A DNA stretch of 64,000 nucleotides from Toxoplasma gondii ME49 (GCF_000006565.2 NC_031480.1:5077170-5141169); one strand, 5' to 3'. Shown: positions 24,700 through 37,574, numbered from the stretch's first letter. The notes: generated by a model not told the origin, from the letters alone. Numbers and translations are program-made.

Positions 24700-27600
24700 T
24701 GTGTGAAGATGCGAAATGAATGGAGATGCATGTTGTGCGTGTCTCGTGTGGGGTTTTTACCTCTTGCATTTGCGAGACAGAAAATCGGTCCGCCTCCTGT
24801 AGAGCGGCAACGGTGTCCTGAATGGACACGCCTGCGAAGAGGAAACAGTTTCTAGATCCTTTGTGTATTACATTTTGCTCCTTTTTTCAGCTTGTAGCAT
24901 TACGCTCAGGAGCATGGCGTTATCTTCGATGGTTTTTTGTGTTCAAGTTTTCGGTGGAACTCCTGCGTCCAGTCCTTGTTCAGTTTTCAGAGTCGTCCAC
25001 ACGGCAAAAGTCGATCTATGCTTCTACCTGTTCCTCTCTGTCTCGGTCTGAAGCTTTCTCCCGCTTCCCGGCCCCCAGGCAGATGACGTTTTCAAGGCAC
25101 TTTTGTGACATGATTCGAGAGAAGACCTAACACATATTTAAACGTAACGGCGACTCCCCTTAGAGCCAAGAAAGCCCGCTCCCTCCACAAAAAACAAGCA
25201 AAGAGAACGGAGAAGCAACAAAAGGCCAAAACCGTAAACGAACCAAGTATGGCCACCTGTGCATCCCAGACGATACTCAGCTACACATGTGAGACGCTAT
25301 AACTTCGACACCGCTCCACGTTCGCCTACCTCTGATTCGCGCGTCGCCCTCCACCCAGTTCATTTCGACTTCAAGCCAATTCCGTCCAGAACTGAATCCG
25401 CACGCGAAGAAGCTGCGATCTTCGACGACTGTCTGCATGAAACCTTCCTCTCTTCTCTCTGTTTCGTCATCCAGGGCGCCTCCCTCGCGGGCCGCTGATC
25501 GTTGGGGACCCGAGCGTTGTGCGCCACCTCGGCCCCACGCTTCGTCTCTTGAGATCCCCGCGGGATGCCGCGGCTTTAGAGACAGTGGCGGTCGGGCGGA
25601 GGGCGAGCAGCCCAAAGCATCGCTTCTTACGTCGTCGCCTTTCTTCGTTCCGTCGCGAGTTTCCGAACGCTCTCCCTCTTCTCTCTCCTCGCTTTCTGCA
25701 CCTTCTCTTTCTATGTGTTCGCGTCCCCCCTCTTGTCTTGCGTCTCTTTCCTTTGTGTTCCCTTGTCGCTTCTGAGACGAGGAGCCTCCGTTGCGGCTGT
25801 CTCTTCGAGAGGAAGAACAGGAGCAGGAAGCGAGGAGAGAAGGAAGGGAGTTGCACAGACAGGCGCGGGGGCAGTTTTCGGTATTTGTCTTCTCACTCGA
25901 AGGGGCTTGATCGTGAAGCAGGCGGAAGTCGACTAGAGGCGAGAGAAACGAAAGCCGCTCGTACAAGCTCGAGCGAGCGCGAGACGCCCCTTCATCCAGC
26001 TCCTTGTGGCCTGCGGCGCATGCATCTGGAGGGGGAGAAGGAGACGAGACGGACACAGAACTGGAGGACTCGGGAGTCTCCTGAAAGTGAGGCAAGCGCC
26101 TCTGCGGTGCTGCATCTCTGCCTTGAGAGAGACGCGTCGAGACAGGCACAGAGGAGGAGACAGATGAGGGACAGAGAGAAGACGAAGAGGGAACGGAGAG
26201 TTCGCCCGCTCTTTCGTAATCGTTGAGGTGTCGAACAGCAGAAAACGCGTGCGCAGAAAAGGAACCAGAAGAGGAGGAGGGCGACTGATGACGCAGGAGA
26301 CAACAGAGCGGAAGTCGAAGGATCGGCGGAACCGGCCGCAAGGCGCCCAAGTCCACCAGGGTGGTGTGGACGTCGCCGCCTCGGAGTTGCCACCAAAAGA
26401 AGATTTCCTCCAGGGGAACGTTGTGGTGTCGCCAAAGGTAGTCTTTCAGATTGTCAGAGCTGCGGACAGAGGCGCACCCGCGAGAATCTGAGGAACATAG
26501 GAAACGAGGCAGTTGACGGAGGAGAAGAAATAAGGGTAGGGTCAGACTTGGCGACTGCAGAGACGTGGGGAAGAATATAGGAGTTTTTAAGGGGGCAAAA
26601 TCGAGAGACAAAGATGAGCAGGGGGGACAAAAGAAGAAGGTGAAGGAACCACCGCTACAGACTGGGACTAAGAAAGTGCCGTATCCTCCATATGAAGCCG
26701 GCATAAAGAACATAACTACTGCAGCTAGACCACGATATGTACTTGTTGCAGTATACGTAGATACTGTCTCTGTACAGAGGATCTGGTACAGCGACGAGAT
26801 CAAACGAGGTAGAGGCGCACAGGGACAGAAGCCGGATCCGATGAGCTTCAAGGCAGCGCCTCAAAGCAGACTCAGAGAAAGAGTATTATCAGACAAGGTA
26901 CAAGCCAGAGGCGAACGACGGCAGAGAGAGATGGGCGTGGAAAGGAAGAGTGGAAGACATCAGAAAACGAGAACATCACGGGAACAGCTCACACCGCGGG
27001 AAAACATGAAGCTACATGCGGGATGGAGACTTGAATCCTGTGTCTCCCCGAAACAGTTGCTTATCTTGCCAGTCAGAACACCTATCTTGGTCAAAGAGAG
27101 TTTAACCAAAAGCGGTTAGTGGCTGCTGAAAAACGCCCTTATCAAAAGCGTACTTCATCGATGAGCGACTAGCCGTTTTCTCGACCTGGCGTCGCGTTTA
27201 CACGCCAGAACCTACTGAAGACGCCGCGAGACAGAGCAAGAAAACAAAGGGGCATCGACGGAAGTGCATGCGCAAGAGACAGACTTGTAGCGACAAAGGA
27301 AAGGGATAGCGGCGCAGCTCGCCCGACTGGCCTTTCTGGAGCCGACCCACCTAAGACACCAGGAGTGCAGCTGGACTTACGCCTCGAATTGTTGTTCGTT
27401 CTTTCAAGCTCTTCGTCAATGTGCAAGTCAAGCAAGAGTTGAGCAGCCTCCGCTGTCTGAGGGCACATCAGGATCTCCTTACTCTTCCTCAGGCTGGCTA
27501 CCGCCCTTGTCTCCGCGCCATCGTCCCGCTCGCATCTCTTCGTGTCGCACAAGCGTCCGTGCGTACCTGTCTCCTCGGATTTGCTTCCACAGTGTTCTCT

Positions 27601-30183
27601 CGTGCACATCTCCCCCGGATTCCGTTCCTCTCTCTGCGAACGTCCTTCTCCAGTGGTGGGGGACAGACCGGCCGCTGGGCTCCGGCGCGCGACCAGCGGC
27701 CCCGGCGCATGCACAGAAGCAGGCAGTTCGTGGACCCACGCCAGATTGAGAGCTTCTGCAGGCGTCAGGCGACGGTCGGGGTTCACTTCTAGGATTCTTC
27801 GCAGAAACTCGCGGAAGCCTGGCGACAACGGTGCCCCGAAAGAAGCCTCGGAAGGCAGATCCACCGCGCTGGACGCGTCAGCAGACGCGCCACAGCCGCC
27901 ATGGTGGTAGCCCGGAAGAGAAGAGGCGTGAAGGAGCAGAGAAGAAAACGAGGAAGGGAAGAGAGACGTGCCAGCGAACCAGCCAACGTGCGAACAGAGA
28001 ACTGCCCACAAGAAGGTGCTATCGTCAAAGGCGGGGACCTGCGAGGAAGCAGCCGACGCGTGACACAACAAAGACACACGTTTCGCTTGCCCCTCTGTTT
28101 GCTTTACCTGCCCATGCTCCCCTTCGCCGGCTCCATCTGCATGCGCTTCTTTTTCTCGCGCACTCTCGCGCCTTTCCAGACAGGTGGAGAGGAGACTTAG
28201 CAAAGAGGCATACGCCTCCGGCTCCACGAGGCAGCACGGCTTGCTGACGACCTGGCGCAGCTCCTCGACCAACTTCTCTTTCTGGTCCAGAAGACGGCGA
28301 GTCATCCCGCGACCGATGCAGGAGAAGGAGGGCGTGATCTGTGGGGTTGAGGCTGTCTGACGGGACTTTGTGCGTGCGTCGGAGAAGCGATACTTCTCGC
28401 GGCTTTCTCCCGCATCCTCCTTGGAGAGCGAGGTGAGCATGCGCTCGAAATGGGGGCGCATGCGGTCCTCATAGGCCCAGTGGACGTACAGCAGCATCAT
28501 GGCCGCGTGTTCCACCGCCCGGAGCGTACGGAGTGGATGCAGACGAGGCAGCAGTTCTTCTTCCTCGAGATTTTGCGAGGCCAGACGCCAGCTGCCTTCC
28601 CCTCGGATTCTCCGCTCGCAGCCGGCCCAGTCGTCCCAGGGGCCTGAGGCCCACTTGATCCCCAGAAGCCCCTCGACTTCTCTCTCCCATTTGGTCTCCC
28701 ACGTACGGACGTCCGTCTCTCCATCCTGCGTCCCTTTGCTCTCTCGGCGTTCTGCTTCTAATTGGTTGCCGGAGTTCTTCATCGCGGTACCTAGGCGCTC
28801 GGCACAGGTCAAACTCTCTATGTGGAAGGCGCCCTCTCGGGCAGCCCCTGCGACGCCGCCCTGTCTCACGCGGGAAAGCCTCGCCTCCGCCTCCCGCCTC
28901 TGTGCGGCCTCCCGGGTCCGCTGCTCCTCCGCTGCATGCGCGAGAAGCGCCAGCAGGACGCCGGGCAACAGCCGGGGAGGCCCTTGCGCGGCCTGGAGGA
29001 GAACAGCGCCGAGCGCCCAGGTGTCGTCTTTTGAAAACGGGGGCATGCGGGTGGCATAGGAAGAACCGAAGAGCGCCTGCTGAGGCGTGAGAAAGGGCGG
29101 CGAGGGTGCGAGACGGGTGTGCGGCGCCAAGTGCCCCTGCCGCGAGAGATGCGCCAGGCCCCAGTCGGACAGTCGGACGTCTCCACTGGAGGTGAATCGG
29201 ATGGTCGAGGGACAGAGGCGGCCGTGGGTCAGACCCTGTTCGTTGAGAAACGCGAGAGCAGAAAGAACTTGGGAGGCCATGCGCCGCAGAAACGCCTCGG
29301 GGAGGAGCGCCACGGCTTCCAGGAACGAAGTGTCGCAACGAGTGGAGGGTGACGGCGTCCTCGCCTGCTCGCGTTGGTAGATCAGATCCGCGAGAGACAG
29401 AGACCAGTACTCGGAGACGACGAAGAACCGGTCCGCTCGACGGAGAATGTGAGTGTACACGCACAGGTGGGGATGGCGCAGCTGCTTGAGAAACTGAAAC
29501 CGCGTGACCACTTGGCGGTACCCGGCTTCCTCCTCTTCTCGCCCTTGAGCGTGTGCGCCTGCTGGCTCTGAGGCAGACCCCTGTGTTCTTCTGGTCGTCG
29601 TCTCCGTCGTCGCCTGGAGACAGAGATGCGTGTCTCCACCGCAGGGGAGGCCATTCTTCTGAGCCCCCCTGATCCGGGCGAAGCCGCTTTTCTCATCGGT
29701 CTTCTGTTCGGAGAGTTTTTCTGCAGATGATGAAGCGCAATGAATCGTAGACGGAGGAGAAGCGCCCCGGACCGCGGCAGTCGCGGACGACGGTCGGTCG
29801 TCGACACTGTCCGTTGTGCCGGGAGCAGCGTTCACGTCAGTGGCCGTTTTGCGGCTCACAGATTTACAAGGATGGTTCTTTTCCCCATGAGGGAAAGTTG
29901 TGTCACCTCTTGCAAAGGTGTGGTCTCCTTCGAACGTTGGCGACTGCAAAGTAGGGCCAGGCAGTAGAGCCTCGAGCGGCGTTTCACAGGGTGTATGTAC
30001 GCCTGTCGCCGTTCCACGCGGGATAAAGGACGATTCACAGGACGAAGCCTGCAACGGAGAAAAAGACCCGGTGAGGTCAGACGCCACAGTAAACGTCTGG
30101 AATCCCAGAAGAAACTCGGACGAAGCCGAGCAGAGAGAGGCGAGGTCGTCCCCCGGCGTCTCGCACACGGGCGGATACGCCAT
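17851..30183 (-). CDS. TBCK: TBCK homologue: pseudokinase, TBC and rhodanese domains
   Basis: TBCK proteins in other eukaryotes are linked to Rab and growth/endosome control. Eight exons: 30,183-27,381; 26,487-25,330; 24,831-24,761; 23,251-23,153; 22,331-22,191; 21,186-20,820; 20,543-19,580; 18,904-17,851, giving about 2,218 residues against about 890 in the human protein. The pseudokinase (about 220-860) has T-H-G-R for HRD and S-D-W-G for DFG. After it comes the family segment E-E-I-F-F-W-W-Q-L-R-G-G-D. The TBC domain (about 1,330-1,640) shows D-I-P-P-L-L-R, I-W-A-T-L-L-G-V, G-L-D-A-I-A-A-P-L, D-L-Y-A-L-S-W. The rhodanese domain (about 1,910-2,215) shows V-L-D-V-R-P and ends at R-G-G-I-D. 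The extra length is low-complexity insert. Start: ATG at 30,183 with A at -3. All splice phases agree if one extra base at the exon-4 acceptor (23,252) is ignored. Confidence 0.88.
22839..22873. repeat. GATA/GACA microsatellite
   Basis: This run of agat/agac units lies within TBCK intron 4. Confidence 0.8.
24669..24696. repeat. (AT)n microsatellite
   Basis: This perfect dinucleotide tract of 28 bases lies in TBCK intron 3 (24,760-23,252). Confidence 0.95.
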
Positions 30184-33100
30184 CTTCCGGTCTCTGGGCT
30201 ACCTCTCTACTCCATCAAGACTTATTCGATTTGGAGAACGATCAAAGCAGCCTTCTTGGGTATCGCAAAAGTGCAGAGGTCTCGTCCGACCTCTGGGATG
30301 AAAACAGCTTGCAGAACTGTCTCGGTGAAAACGCTCCAATCGCGCACCGATTGTGTGTAGGCTGCTGCAGAGATGAAAAACGGAAGACTGATGCATCCTT
30401 CAGAACATGCAGCGACTTTCAGTGTCGGGAAAGGATGTGGAGAGGAACCACTCAAGCTAAGGAACGTCCTGGCGGAAAGAGAGTAGCATCAGCTGACTGA
30501 TATGGATTGTGTCGTAGCCACAGAAGTCGTGAAAGGGGCGATGTCTGTAGGCGGAAGATACAGAGAGAGAAGCTCTCTGGTCTGCGAGAAAACCATACGT
30601 GTAGAACCGATTTCGTATGACATCTAAAAGGATACGGACTGCTAAAATATCCGAAGGAACTAGAAACTCGGGAAACCTCTTGATTTTTGCCACGTGTAAC
30701 CGTAACACACCTGAAGCAGGGACATAGCTCGCGCTGGAAAGCTGTCTCTGTTCGTACGTCCGCCCTACGCAAGTCAGTCACTTGCTCTTGCAACTCCTTG
30801 AGTACAAGAGACACAAGTTAAGAGAAACGAGGGGAGGATGAGCACACGAATCCCGGGGAAAAGTTGTTGAACACACACTTGGTGGCAGCTGTGCCCGCCA
30901 GCGCGCGCATGCCAAGGGGAAAATCGACACGTGCATGTACGGGAGAACGATAAGAAAGCTGGGGGTCGGCTCCCATGCAGTGTATCGATTCAGTATATTT
31001 CCAAGTTTCTGTAGCAGAGTTGTCAAGTGGTTCCCTTCACACCCTTGGCGTATCTCCCTTCACCTCGTCGCGATCTTAATCTGATTCGCTGTCGAGTACT
31101 ACGGATTGCTTTGCTACTTTTGCAGGCCAGAAAGCTCCGGAGAAAAAAGTGACTGCAGTTCTAACGCCAGTGCTCCAGCCTTGACTCAACGCGTTCTATG
31201 CATTTCGGTGAACTTTTTACTCCCTTCAGAAATCTGCGAACGCGACGGAGGAAATTCTCCGTCCCTGGACGTATCGACAAAGCATTAGGGAAAGGTTGGG
31301 TGCCGCTCCGGCGGCCGCTGCGTCGCTTTCTTGCTGAGGGCGTTTTAGCTGTAGGCGAAAGGAGTATCAGACGGCACACAGATATTTCGTTCGTGTTTAT
31401 ATGTTCATTATTTTTATCGAATAGTAGGCTATATATCGGAGAATCCTCCAGTTAGTACCTAAGCATGCGTTTAACTGCAACGATTCACGGGGATTTCGGT
31501 TTATTTCACAAGACACTTTCACAAGAAAGCAAAGAAATAGCATCGCAATTGCCGGATTGAGCTTCTTGGAGCTGCCGCCCTACGGTCCCGGACTGGCCTC
31601 GCAGCTGGCTCACGTAGTATTCACCACCCCAAATGTTCGATCTGAAAAGCAACGTGCGTGTGCACCTCGTACCGCAGTTGTTTTCAGTCCTCCTGTGTAT
31701 TTCCGTCCACGAAGGCGTGTCTCGGAACTAGTTAAACGAGTGCATTGATATTTTTTTAGAGGAGCGCAGTAAACCCACACTAAACTTCTCAGGGAGTTGT
31801 ATTGATTTTGGATGCGCCAGGCTCCACTGACACTCACCAGAGTATGTGCACATGCAAGAAACAACTGGGCAAGTTATCAGGGTAGCTATAGTAGTTTAGG
31901 CTTTTGTTTTTTCCTAAGCGTAACCCGCTGTTTTTGGTCGATCCTGAGAAGACTGCTTGCATTCGGTATCCGCAGACGAGACCTCGAGTCAGTGTCACGG
32001 GTCTTCCAGAAGTGATTTCGTTTTCACTGATGCCACACTCGTCAGCCGCACTCACGACGCACGTGCCTGACGCCAGAATGTAGATTTAGCATGCAGACAG
32101 TCTTCAAACATACACGGGCAATTTCGTCGACACATGTTCCTACGTTTCTCGCAGAAGGGTAAGCCAGACAGTCCCGCGCGTACTGCCGTTCACACTGCTT
32201 GGTTCCAACTGACTTTCGTGCTACCACGGACCGAGCCCCAGCATGGCGTGACGTCAATAATGCGCTGTAGGGCAGGTGCCCCTTTTCTATTCATTCGATT
32301 CTGTTACCCATCTTAGAATTTGTGGGTTTCGTAAAAGAAACACCCATCTCTGTTAACCGTGTTTTAGCGCTTCTTTCCGGACGTTACTGTTGCATGGTCT
32401 GCCATCTTGTTACACTCCATCATCCTGGTAAAAAAGTGTGTGGCTTTCTGTACCAGTATCGGAATGACCTCGATCGCGGTGCAGCTAACTCTGGCGTTCC
32501 TACCGGGCATGTACTCGCACAGCACTTAACTGTACAACTAGAGAGTCCTACACATTGTTGGTTTGTCCACAGGCATCGTAAGTCGCCTTTCGAATAACGA
32601 AGGGAAATGCTTGGTTGGTCTCTCGACAGCACAAGCTTTTTCTGTGGTGTCAGCGACCGTACTGTTTTCACTTCCTCCTTGATGAAGATGTGATTTAGGG
32701 AGATACACCATATCGCATAAACCAGAGTTCCCTCCCCTCCCTGCGAAAGTCGAAAGCCATGGGGCCGGTTTTCCACAGTCGACAATCGGAAAAGTCAGCG
32801 AGATGCTGCCAGGAGCTGTCGCAATAAAGTAAACTGCACCAGCATAGCCATCCCTGTGCGTTAGTGGAAAGCCAGCTGGTGGTTTGTTACCTAATTGTTG
32901 TTGTACTTCTCTGAAAGAAGAGACTGCGCTCGTGGAAGGTAGCTGCGTGCTGTAGTTGCATCAGAGACGTTTGGTATGAACGAATCTGCAGCCCCACGGT
33001 ATGCTGGTGTTACAAGCAATAGCAAGTGCTAGCCAGTCGTCATCTCTAATGCATGCGCCTTAAAAGGTACAAGTGTTCGACCGTCATGTGATACACTGTG

Positions 33101-33789
33101 CGTGGCCCCCCTACATGACCCCGTTCTGATGGAAGTTGAAAAGTAACCGAATATGTACTATGCGGCTTGTTCACTGGCGTTAACGGACTGTAGTTTCCTG
33201 TAACACACACGGTGAACCTTCGGCTGGACATCGTGGAAGTCGGAAGGATTGTGTTTGTGTGTTCTTGGAATATGGTTTACCATCATCTGGTACTCCACAC
33301 GAGAAATTTTCAAGACGTGCCACTAATACTAATATGTGCTCATGTGTTGCCTACACGTGCTGTACGAAGAGTCATTCTCAGGGACTGGATTTCTGCACTG
33401 TGTGTCGCATCGATCATGCGGACTCTTGCCTCACGCGAGGTGACTCCCGAGGAATTCGGTACAAGCCAACATCTCGGGATCTCTTTAGGTATCCTGTTTC
33501 CTGCCTGTGTACTGAAGATAGAAGAAAAGAGGTCCCGCATCCTTTGACACAATTTAGAAACGATGTGACACCCACCCTGTTTTGCAGAACGGGACTGGGC
33601 GACGATACTTGTGGCTTGCTAACCCTGGTAAGTCTCTTCAACAGCTACCATAGTCTGCAGACATTTGGGCAGCTGTGTAAGCCGATACCGGAATTTCATC
33701 CAAAGAACCTTCATATTAAAATGCACGCATGTAAACTAGTCTTAAACCCACAGGTTGCCATGTAACAAAAAGTCATCCTGATTTTGAAT
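30184..33789. other. Divergent intergenic region, TBCK side
   Basis: This should contain the TBCK promoter and 5' untranslated region. A plus frame of 168 codons (33,259-33,765) has no recognisable domain and no splice-supported partner, so it is not called. No RNA gene or repeat was seen. Confidence 0.5.
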
Positions 33790-34085
33790 AGGCTGGTCTG
33801 AAATATCAAACCTAAAACTAATTGACTGAGTTAAATAATGCAGGGCTGAACTGTGTAAATGCAATTGTGTTATGGTTATGCCGCAAACCATTGATATTGC
33901 AAAGTTATGGTTTTGGGCTCGTGAGTGTTTCTCAAAAACTAGCTGTAACAGACATCAAGACAATTTGTTTTTCTCATTTTGATCTCTTTGGAAGCCCACT
34001 AATCTTCGCCTGGGTAAAACGATTACTTTACCACCTAAAAGTTGGATAGGGTTAATCGGGGCCTAAGACAAGAAATTTGTTGTAA

Positions 34086-34333
34086 ATGATGCGAATCAAT
34101 TTGATTTTCGGTGAGAAATTATATTTATCCAGTAATTCACGCGTTTCCAGCTCTACTAATTCTAAAATTTCATTATCGGCTATTAAAATCTATTTTTTCC
34201 GGAAATACGATAATATTTGCACAGGAATGAATGTTGTGGATCATTCCGATGGAGGTGGAGAAGGAAGGTCTTCAGTTGGTTTTGATCTTATAAAAGCCAT
34301 TTTTTCTGAAAAAGCGAAGAGGATTTTACATTG
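34086..34333 (+). pseudogene. rpl2: rpl2-like C-terminal fragment (plastid ribosomal protein uL2)
   Basis: The last third of this 82-codon frame carries the L2 family signature: G-M-N-V-V-D-H-S-D-G-G-G-E-G-R-S-S-V-G. The usual motif is M-N-P-V-D-H-P-H-G-G-G-E-G-R, next to the peptidyl-transferase centre contact in bacterial-type L2. The preceding 45 or so codons are AT-rich and do not read as an intact L2 body. The end is followed at once by a stop at 34,332-34,334 and by non-coding AT-rich DNA. The usual histidine pair of the motif is half lost (H-S instead of H-P-H). I read it as a relic of the apicoplast gene within the organelle insertion. Confidence 0.65.
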
Positions 34334-34770
34334 ATTAACTTTGGCATGGTAGATATATATTTTCTAAACGAAAGTTGAAGTTATGTTGAAAACAGTTACC
34401 TATTCTATTAACATGATTATTATATAAATGATTTATATTTTTAAAACATTATTTTTCAGAATCCACACGGATTCGACGGAGTGTAGATATATGATTGTCA
34501 ATGTTTCCGAGAGACTGTTACATAATGTACCTTTGCATTTACTCAAAGTTATACCCTGTACTGGGTCTGTTGTACATCGACACTAGACACTGCTAATACC
34601 ACTGTAGAGGTATAGCATATATATCCTGTCCATGAAATGGTGCGAGAGTACTTACTAATCAAGTATTAACACGACATCAAGATATTACTGACTCGGAATT
34701 TGAAATTCTAATTCTCTTGTGCACGTTCGAAACCTAGTAGGCGTAACTAAAAATGGTATGGTATGGTATG

Positions 34771-34847
34771 CGGACGTGGTGAACTTGGAAGACGCGTTAG
34801 ACTTGGGATTTAAAAAACGATGAGAGTTCAAATCTCTCCTTCCTTAA
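34771..34847 (+). pseudogene. tRNA-Leu-like relic
   Basis: The D-arm-like block tggtgaacttggaagacgcg, a long variable region and a perfect five-pair T arm (gagag/ctctc around ttcaaat) match a class II leucine tRNA. The anticodon loop reads cttggga, so a presumed TAG has become TGG. The acceptor stem does not pair. A decayed organelle tRNA is the best reading. Confidence 0.45.
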
Positions 34848-34866
34848 TATGTTGTTGATAAAAATT

Positions 34867-34940
34867 TCTCTCCAGGTTGGATTTGAACCAGCGATTCTTC
34901 GGGTAACAGTCGGCATCACTAACCACTGAGCTATGAAGAG
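34867..34940 (-). pseudogene. tRNA-Asn-like sequence (GTT)
   Basis: On the minus strand a 73-nt region has a nearly complete acceptor stem (tcttca/tggaga), the box TAGCTCAGTGGTTAG, loop CTGTTAC with anticodon GTT, and a T arm around TTCAAAT. The anticodon stem pairs poorly, so it is probably a relic of an organelle tRNA-Asn. Confidence 0.5.
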
Positions 34941-35230
34941 CTTTACGTCACTTAACTCCGTTCTTTTTTGAATTAATCCAGCAACATCCTTCAGAAAATA
35001 GGTGTGTCTCTTCCACCTTCAGCTACGGTTAAGATATATACGTCTGCTTGACATATTAAATGAGAAAAGGCAAGTAATTTCAATTTGAATTTTACCATTG
35101 TACTTAAAAAGAAATTTGCTTCAAAAAGTGAACAAGTACGTTGCGAAAAAGTTGAACTTTCACCTTAGACTTTATAGACTTTTATTCTACCGTTCAACTA
35201 CAAAAGAATTTAATTTATTACATATATTCT

Positions 35231-35301
35231 AAAAGAAAGGATTCGAACATATGCATCTCGGAGTCAATATCCGGTGTCTTACCACTTGGCTTTACGCCCG
35301 T
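35231..35301 (-). pseudogene. tRNA-Gln-like sequence (TTG)
   Basis: The minus strand reads GCCAAGTGGTAAGAC (D arm of Gln/Glu type), a loop TATTGAC giving anticodon TTG between mostly pairing CCGGA/TCCGA arms, and a T loop TTCGAAT. The T-stem and acceptor pairing are incomplete, consistent with a decayed organelle tRNA-Gln. Confidence 0.5.
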
Positions 35302-35560
35302 ATACAAACGCGATTACTAGTTGTAATAACACGCTTTCACTATGACATCAAGCTTACTTCTAACCTTTTGCTTAAAAAACAAAAGTTATCGGTCCCTTCT
35401 TCAACAGACAAATAGTTAGGCGATAGGACGTTCATCTTCTGTTGTGAGGGAGTCACACCTCTTAGATCAGCCTCGTAAAATTTATTCTACAATCGAGGCA
35501 CCGCCCGCGGTTCAAGACTTGCTTATCGAATTCCCTGTAAATCGACGATCCCTGAGCGGA

Positions 35561-37574
35561 CAAGTAGGAAGCGAACCCGGCCAATGAAGACTTCTAGGGG
35601 TTAGAATGTCTTACGAATGGAGAGGCAAAATGCCTCACGATATCCTGCATCGAAAAAATTTTATGAGTGGCCTATGATGGTTCAGGACTTTCGAGCACGT
35701 GCGTGGTGCCGACATGCGCGAGTCACCCCGCCGCCGACAGAACGCACTGCTCAGCGTTCCATGCTCAGCCCGAACTACTTCCTGGATTCTCGACTTTTCC
35801 GTTGTAAGAAAAGCGGCGTAGCTCTGTTCCGAGGATAGATCGCGAGAACGCGCACGAGACAGGGTGCAGGGCACGGAGAGCTATCCAAAAGTGTGTGGTA
35901 CGCCAGCTGTTGTTTGTGGCAGCGTGTCACCTTGCTTTTTCGATACGTGCCAAGTGTCAGGTAGGGGCAACTCCGACGGAGGACTCTGCATCCGGCGTGA
36001 AAACCCATTTGCGGCGATCTTAATGTGGGTTTTTCGTGTATATGAGTCGCTTTTTCTGGCTGTTTCACAAGAGCAAAGTCGGAAAAAACAGGGTCGGGTG
36101 TGGCATGTCGACAGCGCAGTTCGTTACGTGTGTTCCGCGAGTACGGTCTTGAGTCTCGGGGTTGCGCGAAAATGGTGAGAGCATTTTGTCGAGAGCACAG
36201 GTGGCACCAAAAGGCCTTTTCTTCCGTTCGTTTCTGCCGTTTTCTGCCCGTAGATCGGTGTTTCTGTCAGTTGTTTTGAAGCGGACAATCTCATGCAGCC
36301 AGCAGACAGCACTCCACAAAACAGCCGCGAACGCGCGTGACCTAGCGGCTGCAAGCGACACCAGGTCCAGCCACGCTGCCCACTGACTTCGGTGGCAAGG
36401 GGCAGCCGAGCCTGGCGTGGCAAGCCCAGCTGGTTTCACTGTTTTCTGGCGTTTCTCGGCGATGGAATGTTTTCCAGCACACAGAGCGAATGTGGAGCCC
36501 CCGGGAAAAGTGGATGATCCTGCCAGACTCTGCGCGCGTGCGAGCAAGCTCTGTTTGAACACGCGGTTCCTGGCTGCTGCCACGTGCTGCCAGGACTTCC
36601 CTGTGCAGCACTCGGTTGCTGCTGCTAAGGAAAGCTGTATCTGTCTTGCACGGGTAAACTGGGCGCCGTTCGTTTGAGAAGAATCTTTTTCCTACATCGT
36701 GACTCGCTCTCTTCGTCATCGGATCACGAGTTTCTGAATCGCACGAGCGCCAGAACGCGGTCAGCCCAGTCACAGCTGTGCTGCACAGCGAATCGCCGCA
36801 CCCGTCGCTTCTTGCGAAACCCGTCCCACGAAAAGCTCTCCCGCCACGATTTCGGAAACGTTTCGGGTTTCGCAGCGCGCCTGTGCCTGCCAAAACGACA
36901 ATTCTTTGCGTGTCTTGTGGAAACGGTCCTCTTTTCTGCGGCAGCCTGGTGCGGACGGGTCTTGCAGCGGCCGCGTGGCCCCATATCATCTCGGCGTGTC
37001 GCGAGCTGGCCGTCCCATGCCAAGGAACAAGCAGAACATATGAGAGTCTTTTGGCGCGGCACACGCAGTGACAAAACCCCTGTTTCGTCAGCCATGCGAG
37101 TCACTGCAACCAGTCGAGTGTCGCCTTTCTTTCCAGGAAAAAACGCGAGCTCTGGTGCTGCATATAGACAGGACCTCGCGTATGCCAGACTAGGCAGAAT
37201 CATGAGAATGGTTTTTAGGTGTGTCTTTGTGTAGTGCTTGCCGCGCGCACAGCCTGAAATTTTTTAGTGTCATGTAAAGTATGCCGATTCCTACCCGTTT
37301 CACTTTTCAGGGAACTCGCAGACGTCCATTTTCGCTGCTGCGTCATAGGTCTCTCTTGCAGCCGTTAGCGCCAGGCGTACCCGTCACCCGGTGCGCAGCG
37401 GGCTCGAAAGCAGTCTCGTGGCTTTTCCTGCCCTGGAAGAAAATCCTTTTTTTTCAGAGGAGACATAACGCCTAAAGACAGAGCAGCCAGCCGTCCGCCG
37501 CAACAAAGAACCACGGCGCTAGCCAGGGCCTGTCAATGTGACGGAGCTTTCACATCGTGGTTTTCGCTTCCGGA
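35561..37574. other. Intergenic, no supported gene
   Basis: GC content returns to the flanking level. Overlapping frames on both strands (36,342-37,064 minus, 36,674-37,234 plus) have no domain or splice support. This may hold promoter or 5' untranslated sequence. Confidence 0.45.

Larger units (their letters stand above)
33790..35560. mobile_element. AT-rich insertion of plastid (apicoplast)-like DNA
   Basis: Base composition changes sharply to AT-rich between about 33.79 and 35.56 kb, unlike the GC-rich genes on both sides. Inside lie a C-terminal rpl2-like reading frame and three tRNA-like sequences (Leu, Asn, Gln types), a gene content expected of a plastid ribosomal-protein/tRNA cluster. 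All are damaged or have mismatched stems, so this is most simply a nuclear copy of organelle DNA (NUPT). The stretch 33,790-34,080 could have another source, for example mitochondrial. The exact ends cannot be set by eye. Confidence 0.65.

Noticed and set aside
28469..29464. 331-codon minus frame inside TBCK exon 1
   Set aside because: It is a shadow of the TBCK pseudokinase reading frame in another phase, with Arg/Pro/Gly-rich composition and no domain.
33259..33765. 168-codon plus frame near the organelle insertion
   Set aside because: Cysteines are scattered with no pattern, no leader or paralogue is present, and a competing frame overlaps it.
36342..37234. Overlapping plus and minus frames of about 186-240 codons
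   Set aside because: Neither has a domain, leader or splice partner, and two equally long opposed frames suggest chance.
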